Shown here: positions 8,269 through 17,416 of the stretch, piece by piece
How the letters are laid out: the number at the start of each line of letters is the position of its first letter
How positions within the stretch are numbered: the first letter of the stretch is position 1
NCBI GenBank assembly: GCA_014656015.1
Contig: BNBP01000022.1
Span: 30,905-94,904 of the forward strand
Direction: 5' to 3'
Source of the DNA: Streptomyces griseoaurantiacus
GTDB lineage: Bacteria > Actinomycetota > Actinomycetes > Streptomycetales > Streptomycetaceae
DNA length: 64,000 nt
Position numbers and translations under genes: made by a program
Notes under the pieces: model-generated
Databases searched by the model: none
What the model saw: only the letters and a program-made list of their open reading frames with translations
What the model was told of the DNA's origin: nothing

Positions 8269-9057
8269 ATGGCCACGACCACGCTCGCCAAGGCCGCCGA
8301 TGACGAGGCGGTGCGGCACGCCGCCCGCATCGAGCACGTCTCGAAGTCCTTCGCCGGACCCGCCGGAGCGCAGCTCGTCCTGGACGACATCAGTCTCGAT
8401 GTCGCACCGGGCGAGTTCGTCACCCTCCTGGGGGCGTCGGGCTGCGGCAAGTCCACCCTGCTCAACCTGGTGGCGGGGCTGGACGCCCCGTCCTCGGGCG
8501 GCATCACGACCGACGGCCGCCCGGCGCTGATGTTCCAGGAGCACGCCCTGTTCCCCTGGCTGACGGCCGGGAAGAACATCGAACTGGCCCTGCGGCTGCG
8601 CGGGGTGCCCAAGGCGGACCGCCGTGCCCGGACCGAGGAACTGCTCGCGCTCGTGCGGCTGAAGGGGGCGTATGGCAAGCGGGTGCACGAGCTGTCCGGC
8701 GGCATGCGGCAGCGGGTGGCGCTGGCCCGCGCGCTCGCCCAGGACAGCCGGCTGCTGCTGATGGACGAGCCGTTCGCCGCGCTCGACGCCATCACCCGCG
8801 ACGTGCTGCACGACGAACTGACCCGGATCTGGGCCGAGACGGGCGTCTCCGTCCTGTTCGTCACGCACAACGTGCGCGAGGCGGTGCGGCTCGCCCAGCG
8901 GGTCGTGCTGCTGTCCTCCCGTCCGGGCCGGGTGGCCCGGGAGTGGACGGTGGACATACCGCAGCCGCGCCGCATCGAGGACGCGCCCGTGGCCGAACTG
9001 TCCGTCGAGATCACCGAAGTCCTGCGTGGGGAGATCCGCCGCCATGGCCAGCACTGA
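8269..9057 (+). CDS. Sulfonate-type ABC transporter ATP-binding protein
   Basis: 262 residues from ATG 8269, 8 nt after CAGGAGG. It has Walker A GASGCGKST, signature LSGGMRQRVALARA, Walker B LLLMDEPFAALD and the switch histidine VTHNVREA. The FQEHALFPWL Q-loop is typical of SsuB/TauB. It energises uptake together with the adjacent permease, whose start overlaps its 3' end. Confidence 0.93.
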   Translation: MATTTLAKAADDEAVRHAARIEHVSKSFAGPAGAQLVLDDISLDVAPGEFVTLLGASGCGKSTLLNLVAGLDAPSSGGITTDGRPALMFQEHALFPWLTAGKNIELALRLRGVPKADRRARTEELLALVRLKGAYGKRVHELSGGMRQRVALARALAQDSRLLLMDEPFAALDAITRDVLHDELTRIWAETGVSVLFVTHNVREAVRLAQRVVLLSSRPGRVAREWTVDIPQPRRIEDAPVAELSVEITEVLRGEIRRHGQH

Positions 9058-9967
9058 GACGAGCACGGGCCCCACCGGGGGCATCGCGCCCGGGCCCGCG
9101 GGGGCCGGGGACGAGCTGGCCGGGGTCGAGGCCGGCCTGGACGCGCTGGAGTCCACCGCCTCCGGCCGCCCGCCGCTGCGGCGGACCCTGATCGACAAGG
9201 TGCTGCCGCCGGTCGTCGCCGTCGCGCTCATCCTGGTCGTCTGGCAGGCGCTGATCTCCTTCAAGGTGGTCGACGACCCCTCGAAGCTGCCCTCGCCCTC
9301 GGCGGTGTGGGACGAGGTCCACGAGGCCTGGCTCCGGGGCGATCTGCTCGGCTACATCTGGACCAGCGTCTCGCGCGGTCTGCTCGGTTTCCTCTTCGCC
9401 CTCGCCCTCGGCACCCCGCTGGGGCTGCTCGTGGCCCGGGTGAAGTTCGTGCGGGCGGCCATCGGCCCGATCCTGTCCGGTCTGCAGTCGCTGCCCTCGG
9501 TGGCCTGGGTGCCGCCGGCCGTGATCTGGCTGGGCCTGGACAACTCGATGATGTACGCGGTGATCCTGCTCGGCGCGGTGCCTTCCATCGCCAACGGGCT
9601 GGTCTCCGGGGTGGACCAGGTGCCCCCGCTGTTCCTGCGGGCCGGCCGCACCATGGGCGCGACGGGGCTGAAGGGCACCTGGCACATCGTGCTCCCGGCG
9701 GCACTGCCGGGATACGTGGCGGGCCTGAAGCAGGGGTGGGCGTTCTCCTGGCGCTCGCTGATGGCCGCGGAGATCATCGCCTCCTTCCCCGACCTCGGCG
9801 TCGGGCTCGGCCAGCTCCTGGAGAACGGCCGCAACGCCAGCGACATGTCGATGGTGTTCGAGGCCATCCTGCTCATCCTGGTCGTCGGCATCGCCATCGA
9901 CCTGCTGATCTTCAGTCCGCTGGAGCGGTGGGTCCTGCGCAGCCGCGGCCTGATGGTGAGGAGCTGA
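9044..9967 (+). CDS. Sulfonate-type ABC transporter permease
   Basis: 307 residues from ATG 9044, overlapping the ATPase gene by 14 nt. A 50-residue polar N-terminal extension precedes six predicted membrane segments, starting at VVAVALILVVWQALISF. The EAA coupling loop, near AGRTMGATGLKGTWHIVLPAALPG, contacts the ATPase. It belongs to the SsuC/TauC branch of binding-protein-dependent permeases. Confidence 0.92.
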   Translation: MASTETSTGPTGGIAPGPAGAGDELAGVEAGLDALESTASGRPPLRRTLIDKVLPPVVAVALILVVWQALISFKVVDDPSKLPSPSAVWDEVHEAWLRGDLLGYIWTSVSRGLLGFLFALALGTPLGLLVARVKFVRAAIGPILSGLQSLPSVAWVPPAVIWLGLDNSMMYAVILLGAVPSIANGLVSGVDQVPPLFLRAGRTMGATGLKGTWHIVLPAALPGYVAGLKQGWAFSWRSLMAAEIIASFPDLGVGLGQLLENGRNASDMSMVFEAILLILVVGIAIDLLIFSPLERWVLRSRGLMVRS

Positions 9968-9971
9968 TCCC

Positions 9972-10712
9972 ATGCGCAGCGGCCCGGTCCTCCTGGTCAT
10001 CGCCCACGGCAGCCGCGATCCGCGGCACGCCGCGACCGTGCACGCCCTGGTGCGGCGGGTGCGCGCGCTGCGGCCCGGGCTGCGTGTGGAGACCGGGTTC
10101 CTGGACTTCAACGTGCCCTCGGTACGGGGCGTGCTGGAGTCGCTGGCGGCCGAGGGCGTACGGGACGTGGTGGCGCTGCCGCTGCTGCTCACCCGGGCCT
10201 TCCACGCCAAGTCCGACATCCCGGCCGTGCTGCGGCAGGCGCCGCCCGGGCTGCGGATCCGGCAGGCGGAGGTGCTGGGACCCTCGCCGCTGCTGCTCGC
10301 GGGCCTCGAGCGGCGGCTGTACGAGGCGGGGCTCGACCCCGCCGACAAGTCCTCGACCGGGGTCGTGCTGGCCTCGGCGGGGTCCAGTGACCCGGAGGCG
10401 ATCGCAGTGATCGCAGACATCGCGCGGGAGTGGCGGCACACCGGTTGGTGCGCCGTGCGGCCTGCGTTCGCCTCCGCGGCCTTGCCGCGCACCGAGGACG
10501 CGGTGCGGGAGCTGCGGGCGGCGGGGTGCCGGCGGGTGGCCGTCGCGCCGTACGTCCTCGCGCCCGGCCGGCTCCCGGACCGGATCGTGCGGGGCGCGGC
10601 GGAGGCGGACGTCCTGGCCGGCGTCCTCGGCCCCTCGCACGAGGTCGCCCTGACGCTGCTGCGGCGCTACGACGCGGCGGGGCTCCCCCGCCTGTCGGCC
10701 CTCGGGGCCTGA
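9972..10712 (+). CDS. Sirohydrochlorin chelatase, CbiX/SirB family
   Basis: 246 residues, starting 4 nt after the permease stop. The N-terminal VLLVIAHGSRDPRHAATV carries the chelatase His in the usual AHGSR motif; VVALPLLLTRAFHAKSDIP supplies the second conserved His. A second half (VLASAGSSDPEA...) repeats the fold, as in long CbiX proteins. The family inserts Fe2+ (or Co2+) into sirohydrochlorin. Its place at the end of an operon that starts with a siroheme-dependent reductase supports a siroheme role. Confidence 0.88.
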   Translation: MRSGPVLLVIAHGSRDPRHAATVHALVRRVRALRPGLRVETGFLDFNVPSVRGVLESLAAEGVRDVVALPLLLTRAFHAKSDIPAVLRQAPPGLRIRQAEVLGPSPLLLAGLERRLYEAGLDPADKSSTGVVLASAGSSDPEAIAVIADIAREWRHTGWCAVRPAFASAALPRTEDAVRELRAAGCRRVAVAPYVLAPGRLPDRIVRGAAEADVLAGVLGPSHEVALTLLRRYDAAGLPRLSALGA

Positions 10713-10755
10713 GCACCCCGGACCCGCCCGCCGGGCCCGCCGGACCGGTGCCGGG

Positions 10756-11301
10756 TCAGCCGGCCGTGAGTTCCTCCAGCTTGCGCACCGTGTTCCAGTT
10801 GCGGCTCGTCGCGACGATCCCGGCCAGCACCCTCCGCGAGGACAGCGCCGCCGCCAGCTTCGAGCGCCCGAGCCCGTCCGGCGCGTACAGGTAGAGGACC
10901 CGGTCGCCGAGCCGGAACTCCTCCGGGCCGAAGGCCCCCCGGTCCACCGACGCGAAGCGCTCCTCGTCGACGGGGCCCGAGAAGAACGTGGCGTGCAGTT
11001 GCTTCCCTTCGAGCCGGTCGGCGGGGAACGGGCAGGCCTCCCGTACCGCCCGCAGATAGGCGTGGTCGCGGACGAGGACGTCCACGGCGAGGCCGAACCG
11101 CTTCTCCAGTGCCGCTGTGAGCTCCCCGGCCAGACTCTCCTCGTCACCCCGCTCCGCGGTGAACACGGCCTGGCCGCTCTGCAGATACGTGCGGACGTCC
11201 CCGTACCCCGCCTCGGTCATCAGTGCGCGCAGGTCCGCCATCGGCACCCTGTTGTTGCCACCCACATTGATCCCGCGCAGCAGCGCGGCGTACGTCGTCA
11301 T
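10756..11301 (-). CDS. DUF1697 family protein
   Basis: 181 residues beginning MTTYAALLRGINVGGNNRV, the family's signature, with the following LRALMTEAGYGDVRTYLQSGQAVF. DUF1697 proteins are common small cytoplasmic proteins of unknown function. It is convergent with the chelatase gene and divergent from the MMPL gene, so it is monocistronic. Confidence 0.88.
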   Translation of the reverse strand: MTTYAALLRGINVGGNNRVPMADLRALMTEAGYGDVRTYLQSGQAVFTAERGDEESLAGELTAALEKRFGLAVDVLVRDHAYLRAVREACPFPADRLEGKQLHATFFSGPVDEERFASVDRGAFGPEEFRLGDRVLYLYAPDGLGRSKLAAALSSRRVLAGIVATSRNWNTVRKLEELTAG

Positions 11302-11492
11302 GCGCCCACCCTAGGGCTGCCGACCCTGAGCCCGGCCCCCCAGGAAACCCTTAGGTGTAGGGGCCAGGCTCCATCCCCGGGCGGAGGGCGGTGGGGTCCG
11401 CAGGACGGAGGGGAGGCGGCCGGGGTTCACCGGACAGTACGAAGAGACGCTCATCTCCAGCACATACCTTCGAAGCATCAGGTGAGGGCAGG

Positions 11493-11518
11493 CAGCCCCA
11501 CCACGCACAAGGGGGCTG
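11493..11518 (+). promoter_or_regulatory. Inverted repeat in front of the MMPL gene start
   Basis: CAGCCCC (11493-11499) and GGGGCTG (11512-11518) form a 7-bp stem with a 12-nt loop, ending 7 nt before the ATG at 11526. The right arm is the only purine-rich tract at ribosome-site distance, so folding could mask initiation. No experimental support; it may be fortuitous in GC-rich DNA. Confidence 0.3.
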
Positions 11519-11525
11519 GCCCGTC

Positions 11526-13805
11526 ATGGGAAGAGGCAACACGCGGGTGCGCGGCATCGCCGCCCGCGCCGGCGGCTGGAGCGCTCGGCACCGATGGGCC
11601 GCCGTCGGCATCTGGGTGCTGTTCGTCGTCGTGGCGATGGGACTGGGGTCCGTGGCGGGCCGGGTCGACGTCAAGGAGAGCGAGCAGCTCAGCGGTGAGA
11701 CGCACACCGCCGCGAAGATCCTCGAGGACGCCGGCGTGGACGAGCCGGCGAGCGAGTCCGTCCTGGTCCAGGCGAAGGGCGGGGGGACGAAGGCCACCGA
11801 CCCGGCCTTCCGGGACGCGGTGACCGCCGTCGTCAAGGCCGTCGAGGGCACCGGCAGGGTGACGGACGTGTCCTCGCCCTACGACACCGGGACCCTCTCG
11901 AAGGACGGCCGCAGCGCGCTCGTCCAGTTCGACATGCGGGGCGAGGCGGACACCGCGGGCGAGCGCGTCGAGCCGGTGCTGGACGCGGTCGCGAAGGTGC
12001 AGAAGGAGCACTCCTCGCTGCGGATCGAGGAGGTCGGCGGGGCGAGCATCCAGAAGACCTTCGACGACGCCTTCGGCAGCGACTTCCAGCAGGCGGAGCT
12101 CTCCGCCGTCCCCGTGGCCCTCGGCATCCTGCTGATCGCCTTCGGCGCGCTGGTCGCGGCCCTGCTGCCGGTGCTGCTGTCGATCACCGCGATCGTCGCG
12201 ACGATGGGGCTCATGGGCGTCGTCAGTCATCTCGTGCCGATGAGCGACACCGCCAACTCGGTCATGCTGCTGGTCGGCCTGGCCGTCGGCGTCGACTACT
12301 GCCTGTTCTACCTGCGCCGGGAGCGCGAGGAGCGGCTGGCGGGCCGGGACGCCGGGACCGCGCTGCGGATAGCCGCCGCGACCAGCGGCCGCGCGATCGT
12401 GGTCTCCGGCATCACGGTGTGCGTGGCGATGGCGGGCATGCTGTTCACCGGCATCGCCGAGTTCAAGGCGATGGGGCTGGCCTCGCTGATGGTGGTGGCG
12501 GTCGCCATGGTCGGGTCCGTCACCGTACTGCCCGCGCTGCTCTCCCTGCTGGGCGAGCGGGTGGAGAAGGGGCGCGTCCCCTTCCTCAGCCCCGAGGCGA
12601 GGCGGCGCCGGGCGGAGCGCCGCAACCGCAGCACGCACGAGGGTTCGCGGTTCTGGAGCGCGGTGCTGCGGGTGGTGCTGGCCAAGCCGGCCGTCTCCCT
12701 CGTCCTCGCCGCCGGCGCGCTGCTGGCGATCGCCGCGCCCGCGCTCGGCATGAAGACGCAGAACCTCACGCTGGACCAGGAGTTCGGCGACTCGCTGCCC
12801 ATCGTCGCCACGTACGACCGGGTCAACGACGCCTTCCCGGGCGGCTCCGGCCCCGCCGAGGTGGTCGTCGACGCGAAGGACATCAACGCCCCCGAGGTGC
12901 GGGCCGCCCTCGAGGACTTCCGGAAGCAGGCGGTGAGTTCGGGCGCCTCGCGCGGCCCGGTCGAGGTCAAGGTGAACGAGGCGAAGAACCTGGCCCTCGT
13001 CTACGTGCCGCTGGTCGGCGGCTCCGACCTGGACAGGGCGGGCGAGAGCCTGGAGACCCTGCGCGAGAAGGTGCGGCCGGCCACGCTCGGCAAGGTCGAC
13101 GGGGTGCGGGCGCCGATCACCGGTGAGGTCGCGGGCTCGAAGGACTTCAACGACCAGCTCGCCGGAGCCGTCGTCCCGGTGTTCGCCTTCGTGGTGGTGT
13201 TCGCCTTCGTGCTGATGCTGCTGTCCTTCCGCTCGCTCACGGTCGCGATCACCTCCATCCTGCTCAACCTGCTCTCGGTGGGCGCCGCGTACGGCATCCT
13301 CGTCGCCGTCTTCCAGCACGGCTGGGGCGCGTCCCTGGTGGGCGCGGAGGGCGTGGGCGCCATCATCACCTGGCTGCCGCTGTTCCTCTTCGTCATCCTG
13401 TTCGGACTGAGCATGGACTACCACGTGTTCGTGGTCTCACGGATCCGCGAGGCGCGGCTGCGCGGCCGCACCACGACGGAGGCGATCGAGCACGGCGTGG
13501 TCACCACGGCGGGCGTCGTCACCAGCGCCGCGGTCATCATGGTCGCCGTGTTCGCCATCTTCGGCACACTGTCGATGCAGTCCATGAAGCAGATGGGCGT
13601 GGGCCTGGCGGCGGCGGTGCTGATCGACGCGACCGTCATCCGGGGCGTGCTGCTCCCGGCGGTGATGGCCCTGCTGGGCGAGCGCAACTGGTACTTCCCG
13701 AAGTGGCTGCGCCGGCTGCCCGACCTGACCCACGACGAGCCGGAGCCGGAGCCGGTGGCGGCGGCGCGGCCGGTGACCGTGGAGGGCGAGACGGTGAGGG
13801 TCTGA
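11526..13805 (+). CDS. MMPL/RND family membrane transporter
   Basis: 759 residues from ATG 11526 (an in-frame GTG at 11391 would add a charged, non-conserved leader). One N-terminal membrane helix (VGIWVLFVVVAMGL), an extracytoplasmic loop domain, five helices, a second loop domain and five more helices give the 12-helix RND layout. The Asp-Tyr pairs VGVDYCLFYLRR and LSMDYHVFVVSR are the proton-relay pairs of MmpL proteins. Such proteins export lipids or small molecules using proton flux. Substrate unknown; no partner gene adjoins it. Confidence 0.9.
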   Translation: MGRGNTRVRGIAARAGGWSARHRWAAVGIWVLFVVVAMGLGSVAGRVDVKESEQLSGETHTAAKILEDAGVDEPASESVLVQAKGGGTKATDPAFRDAVTAVVKAVEGTGRVTDVSSPYDTGTLSKDGRSALVQFDMRGEADTAGERVEPVLDAVAKVQKEHSSLRIEEVGGASIQKTFDDAFGSDFQQAELSAVPVALGILLIAFGALVAALLPVLLSITAIVATMGLMGVVSHLVPMSDTANSVMLLVGLAVGVDYCLFYLRREREERLAGRDAGTALRIAAATSGRAIVVSGITVCVAMAGMLFTGIAEFKAMGLASLMVVAVAMVGSVTVLPALLSLLGERVEKGRVPFLSPEARRRRAERRNRSTHEGSRFWSAVLRVVLAKPAVSLVLAAGALLAIAAPALGMKTQNLTLDQEFGDSLPIVATYDRVNDAFPGGSGPAEVVVDAKDINAPEVRAALEDFRKQAVSSGASRGPVEVKVNEAKNLALVYVPLVGGSDLDRAGESLETLREKVRPATLGKVDGVRAPITGEVAGSKDFNDQLAGAVVPVFAFVVVFAFVLMLLSFRSLTVAITSILLNLLSVGAAYGILVAVFQHGWGASLVGAEGVGAIITWLPLFLFVILFGLSMDYHVFVVSRIREARLRGRTTTEAIEHGVVTTAGVVTSAAVIMVAVFAIFGTLSMQSMKQMGVGLAAAVLIDATVIRGVLLPAVMALLGERNWYFPKWLRRLPDLTHDEPEPEPVAAARPVTVEGETVRV

Positions 13806-13838
13806 GGTTCTGAGGAACCGGGGCCGGGGACCGACGAA

Positions 13839-13878
13839 GGGCGGGGGCCGGGGTGGATGTCCACCCCGGCCCCCGCCC
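13839..13878. terminator. Bidirectional terminator (19-bp perfect inverted repeat)
   Basis: Arms 13839-13857 and 13860-13878 are perfectly complementary with a 2-nt centre. The repeat lies between the convergent MMPL and CDP-alcohol phosphatidyltransferase genes. No U-tract is needed for most Streptomyces terminators of this kind. Confidence 0.85.
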
Positions 13879-13907
13879 TCGTGGGCCCAGCCGTCGTGCG
13901 GTGCGGC

Positions 13908-15206
13908 TCAGACGCCGCGGGCGGCCGCGCCCTGCGCCGTCGCGTCCGCGCTCTCCTGACCGGGGACGGGCAGCCCGAGGGCCGCGGCCTCCTCGGCGGC
14001 GGCGGCCTCGCGGGCCGCCGCCTCACGGTCGAAGGAGTCGATGGTGCGGGCGAAGTCGCGCGTCGACAGCAGCAGCTTGTAGACGATGGCGAGCTCGAAG
14101 ACCAGCAGCAGCGCGCCGGCGACGATCGTGGTCGGGATGACCGCGTCGATCAGCGGGCCGACGATGAAGACGCCCATCTGGAACTCGATGCCGCTGATGA
14201 GGTGCGTACGGATGCGGTGCCGCAGCAGGAAGGAGCGGAAACGCAGGTACGCGGGGAAGCGGTGACGGAACTCCTGGTGCAGGTCGATGACCCGCGCGTT
14301 GCGCGGCGTGCCCTCGGCCGATTCGGCGTTCTCGGCGCCCTCCTGGGAGGTGCCCTCGGCGGTCGGGTCGCCCTCGGCGGCGGGGGCCTCGGCGCTGCGC
14401 GGCGCGGGGATGTGCGCGCCCACGGTGTCCTTGCCGGTGGCGGCGGCCGGAACGGAGGAGCCGGTGGCCGTGCGCGGCTCGCTCTCCTGCACCTCGGCCT
14501 CGGCCAGCAGCGCGGCGCCCTGCGCCTCGGACAGCAGCCCGCCGTCCTCGGCGGTCAGGGCACGGGTGCCCTCCTCGGCGGCGCGGCGCAGGTCCTGCTC
14601 GATGTCCGCGGACGGGTTGTCCCGCAGCAGGTCCTCCATGAAGGCGACCTGGGAGGCGTTCTCGGCACGCCGGGCCGCGCGCAGGCGGGCCTTGATCTGC
14701 TTGCGCATGCTGTGGCGGGTCTTGAATATCTCGAGCGAGTTGAGGTACCTCAGCCCGTCGAGGAAGATCACCACGGCCGCGAGCCAGATGTACAGCGTGT
14801 CATCGGTGCGGTGGTACTGGCCGGCCATCAGGGCGACGGCACAGGCCATGACGCGGACCCGGTCGAAGATGTAGTCGAGCCAGGCGCCGAAGACCGAACC
14901 CTGGCCGGTGAGCCGGGCGACCTTGCCGTCCATGCAGTCCAGGATGAAGCTGACGTGGTAGACGACGGCGCCGATGATCAGCCACTGCCAGTCCCCCTGC
15001 CAGAAGCAGCCCGCCGCGACGAGTCCGAGCAGCAGCGCACCCCAGGTGATCTGATTCGGCGTGATGCGCGTCCGCTTCGCGACCAGGCGCACAAGGGGCG
15101 TGGCGACCGGGTCGACGAGGAGGACGGTCCACCACGCGTCGCGCTTCTTCTGAACGAGACGGCGCACCTCGGCGAGGTCGGGCACGTCCCGGTGTTTCGA
15201 TGGCAT
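13908..15206 (-). CDS. CDP-alcohol phosphatidyltransferase family protein
   Basis: 432 residues from ATG 15206 (MPSKHRDVPDL), 7 nt after GGGAG; an upstream ATG at 15239 is less likely. The catalytic motif DGKVARLTGQGSVFGAWLD, followed three residues later by Asp, fits DG-x2-AR-x8-G-x3-D-x3-D of the family. Several membrane helices surround it (TWGALLLGLVAAGCF, WLIIGAVVYHVSFIL, GALLLVFELAIVY). A long Glu/Ala-rich soluble insert lies at about 240-320, between the catalytic half and the last helices. The enzyme should join a CDP-activated lipid or alcohol to a polyol acceptor; the product is not predictable. Confidence 0.88.
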   Translation of the reverse strand: MPSKHRDVPDLAEVRRLVQKKRDAWWTVLLVDPVATPLVRLVAKRTRITPNQITWGALLLGLVAAGCFWQGDWQWLIIGAVVYHVSFILDCMDGKVARLTGQGSVFGAWLDYIFDRVRVMACAVALMAGQYHRTDDTLYIWLAAVVIFLDGLRYLNSLEIFKTRHSMRKQIKARLRAARRAENASQVAFMEDLLRDNPSADIEQDLRRAAEEGTRALTAEDGGLLSEAQGAALLAEAEVQESEPRTATGSSVPAAATGKDTVGAHIPAPRSAEAPAAEGDPTAEGTSQEGAENAESAEGTPRNARVIDLHQEFRHRFPAYLRFRSFLLRHRIRTHLISGIEFQMGVFIVGPLIDAVIPTTIVAGALLLVFELAIVYKLLLSTRDFARTIDSFDREAAAREAAAAEEAAALGLPVPGQESADATAQGAAARGV

Positions 15207-15507
15207 GGGCCAACTCCCTGGCTTTCGATTGGAGTTCATTCCACGTTAAGAAGGCTCTTACCAAGAGAGCAAGATCCGGGGAGCACAACCTTCTGTGGGG
15301 GGTAACGGTCCAAGGTACGAGAAGGGTCGATGGCCATGCCAGGCGAGCCCCGCGTTATCCGAGCGTTATCAAGTGACCCGACCGTGATGTGAAGTCCGCC
15401 GGTCTTTCACCGAAGACACGGAACCCTCCCCCGCGAAATCCCCTCGGCCGCCGCGAGTGCGACACTTTCCGACGCGCGCGAACGATCACGGAAGGCGGAG
15501 GCGGACG

Positions 15508-16383
15508 ATGGACGAGGCCCGGGCACGCGAGGTACTTGCCGAGGCGGACGTGCTGCCCGGCGCGGGCCGGGCGGCCCGCGGGGCGAGGCTCCTCGCCCTC
15601 GGCGAGAACGCGGTGTTCGCCGCCGGCGACCTGGTGGTCAAGGTCGGACGGGACGACCCGGACCTGCCCGCGCGGGCCCGCCGCGAGGTGGCCCTCGCCG
15701 AGTGGCTGGCCGGGGCGGGCGTTCCCGCGGTGCGGGCGGCCCTGCCCGAGGCCCTGCTGGTCGGGGGGCATCCGGTGACGGTGTGGCACCGGCTGCCGGA
15801 GGCGGTCCGCCCGGCCGGGCCGCGGGACCTCGCCGCGCTGCTGCGGCGGGTGCACGCCCTGCCCGAGCCCGGGTTCGCCCTGCCGCGGCGGGAGTTGCTG
15901 GGCGGGGTGGAGCGGTGGCTGCGGCTCGCCGGGGACGCGGTCGACCCGGCGGACGCGGCGTTCCTGCGTGAGCGCCGGGACGGCTTCGCGGCGGCCGCGG
16001 CCGCGCTCGTCCCGCATCTGCCGCCGGGGCCGATCCACGGGGACGCGCTGCCGCGCAATGTGCACGTGGGCCCGGACGGCCCGGTCCTGGTGGACCTGGA
16101 GACCTTCTCCTCCGATCTGCGGGAGCACGACCTGGTGGTGATGGCCCTCTCGCGCGACCGGTACGGCCTCGGCGCGCAGGCGTACGAGGAGTTCACCCGG
16201 GAGTACGGGTGGGACGTGCGGGAGTGGGAGGGGTGCGCGGTGCTGCGCGGGGCGCGCGAGACCGCGAGCTGCGCGTGGGTGGCACAGCACGCCCCGGCCG
16301 ACGAGGCCGCCCGTGCCGAGTTCGAGCGCCGCGTGCGCTCGCTGCGCGAGGGCGACCCGGAGGTGCGCTGGTTCCCGTTCTGA
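15508..16383 (+). CDS. Aminoglycoside phosphotransferase (APH) family kinase
   Basis: 291 residues from ATG 15508, preceded by GGAGGCGG. The APH/choline-kinase active site is intact: HGDALPRN with catalytic Asp and metal Asn, then VLVDLE with the DFG-like Asp. Lys in LVVKVGRDDP binds ATP. It phosphorylates an unknown small molecule or antibiotic hydroxyl; being a lone chromosomal copy, resistance is possible but unproven. It is divergent from the phosphatidyltransferase gene across 300 bp. Confidence 0.85.
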   Translation: MDEARAREVLAEADVLPGAGRAARGARLLALGENAVFAAGDLVVKVGRDDPDLPARARREVALAEWLAGAGVPAVRAALPEALLVGGHPVTVWHRLPEAVRPAGPRDLAALLRRVHALPEPGFALPRRELLGGVERWLRLAGDAVDPADAAFLRERRDGFAAAAAALVPHLPPGPIHGDALPRNVHVGPDGPVLVDLETFSSDLREHDLVVMALSRDRYGLGAQAYEEFTREYGWDVREWEGCAVLRGARETASCAWVAQHAPADEAARAEFERRVRSLREGDPEVRWFPF

Positions 16384-16530
16384 CGGACGGGACGGCCGGC
16401 AGAGGGACACAGCGCACCGGGAGCGAGAGGGCGGAGGACGCCGGGCCGGGTGTACGCCGACGGGAGGAGACCTGTGGCTTTTCTCACGTTTCCGGGACGC
16501 CGCCGCGCACCGCGCACGCTCCCGCGCGCC

Positions 16531-17286
16531 TCACGGGGCACCCGACGCACCCGCGGCGCCGGGCGCCACCGTCTCACCCGCCGGCTCCCGCAGGGGCCAC
16601 CGGCCGTCCACCACCGCGTCCTCCCCGCCCTTGCGGCGCAGGAACGCCTGGAAGTCCGCCGCCCAGTCCGCGTACCACTCGATCTGGCGGGCGTGCAGTT
16701 CCGCCGGGGCGAGGGCCGCGATCTTCGGGTGGCGTTCGGCTATCGCCCTCGTCAGCCGCGCCGCGGCCACGGCGTCCGCCGTCGCGTCGTGCGCGGTGCC
16801 GAGTACGACGCCGTACTCCCCGCAGACCGCCTCCAGGTTCCGCTTGCCACGCCGGTAGCGGTCCACCCGGCGGTCGATCGTGTAGGGGTCGACGACCGGC
16901 GCCGGGTCGGCGCCGTCCAGCCGCTCGCGCAGCGAGGGCAGCCCGTGGCGCCGCAGTTCCGCGCCGAGCAGGGTGAGGTCGAACGCGGCGTTGTAGGCGA
17001 CGACCGGGACGCCCGCGCGCCAGTAGCCGGTCAGGACCTCGGCGATCGACTCGGCCACGCGGTCCGGCGGGGTGCCCTCGGCCGTCGCGCGTTCGTTGGT
17101 GATGCCGTGCACCGCGATGGCGTCCTCGGGGATCTCCACGCCCGGGTCGGCCAGCCATTGCCGGTGCCCCAGCGGCTCCCCGTCCCTGACCTCGATCACC
17201 GCGCCGGTGACGATGCGCGCCTCGTACGGATCCGTGCCCGTCGTCTCCAGATCGAAGCCGACCAGCAGCTCCCGGTGCCAGGCCAT
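16531..17286 (-). CDS. DnaQ-like 3'-5' exonuclease
   Basis: 251 residues from ATG 17286, behind GAAGGGGGA. ExoI motif FDLETTGTD, ExoII VAYNAAFDLTLL and an ExoIII-like HDATADA give the DEDDh exonuclease fold of the polymerase III epsilon family. It is longer than the bare exonuclease domain, with a Trp-rich tail (IEWYADWAADFQAFL) seen in actinobacterial homologues. Likely a repair or proofreading-type nuclease separate from the replicative subunit. Confidence 0.88.
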   Translation of the reverse strand: MAWHRELLVGFDLETTGTDPYEARIVTGAVIEVRDGEPLGHRQWLADPGVEIPEDAIAVHGITNERATAEGTPPDRVAESIAEVLTGYWRAGVPVVAYNAAFDLTLLGAELRRHGLPSLRERLDGADPAPVVDPYTIDRRVDRYRRGKRNLEAVCGEYGVVLGTAHDATADAVAAARLTRAIAERHPKIAALAPAELHARQIEWYADWAADFQAFLRRKGGEDAVVDGRWPLREPAGETVAPGAAGASGAP

Positions 17287-17416
17287 GACGGTCCCCCTTC
17301 GTGGTGGTGCGTTCCCCCAGTGGTCTTCACCCTCGCATGCGCCACTGACAACCCGAACACGGGATTCCGCTCACCGGCCCCGCCGGAACGCCACGGACCC
17401 GCCCTTCGCGGGCACT

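Noticed and set aside
5526..9014. A 1162-codon minus-strand frame opposite cysN and the transporter genes
   Set aside because: Antisense to genes with intact GTPase and ABC motifs.
13857..15305. Plus-strand frame of 482 codons across the phosphatidyltransferase gene
   Set aside because: Antisense to a protein with an intact CDP-alcohol transferase motif; starts in the terminator.
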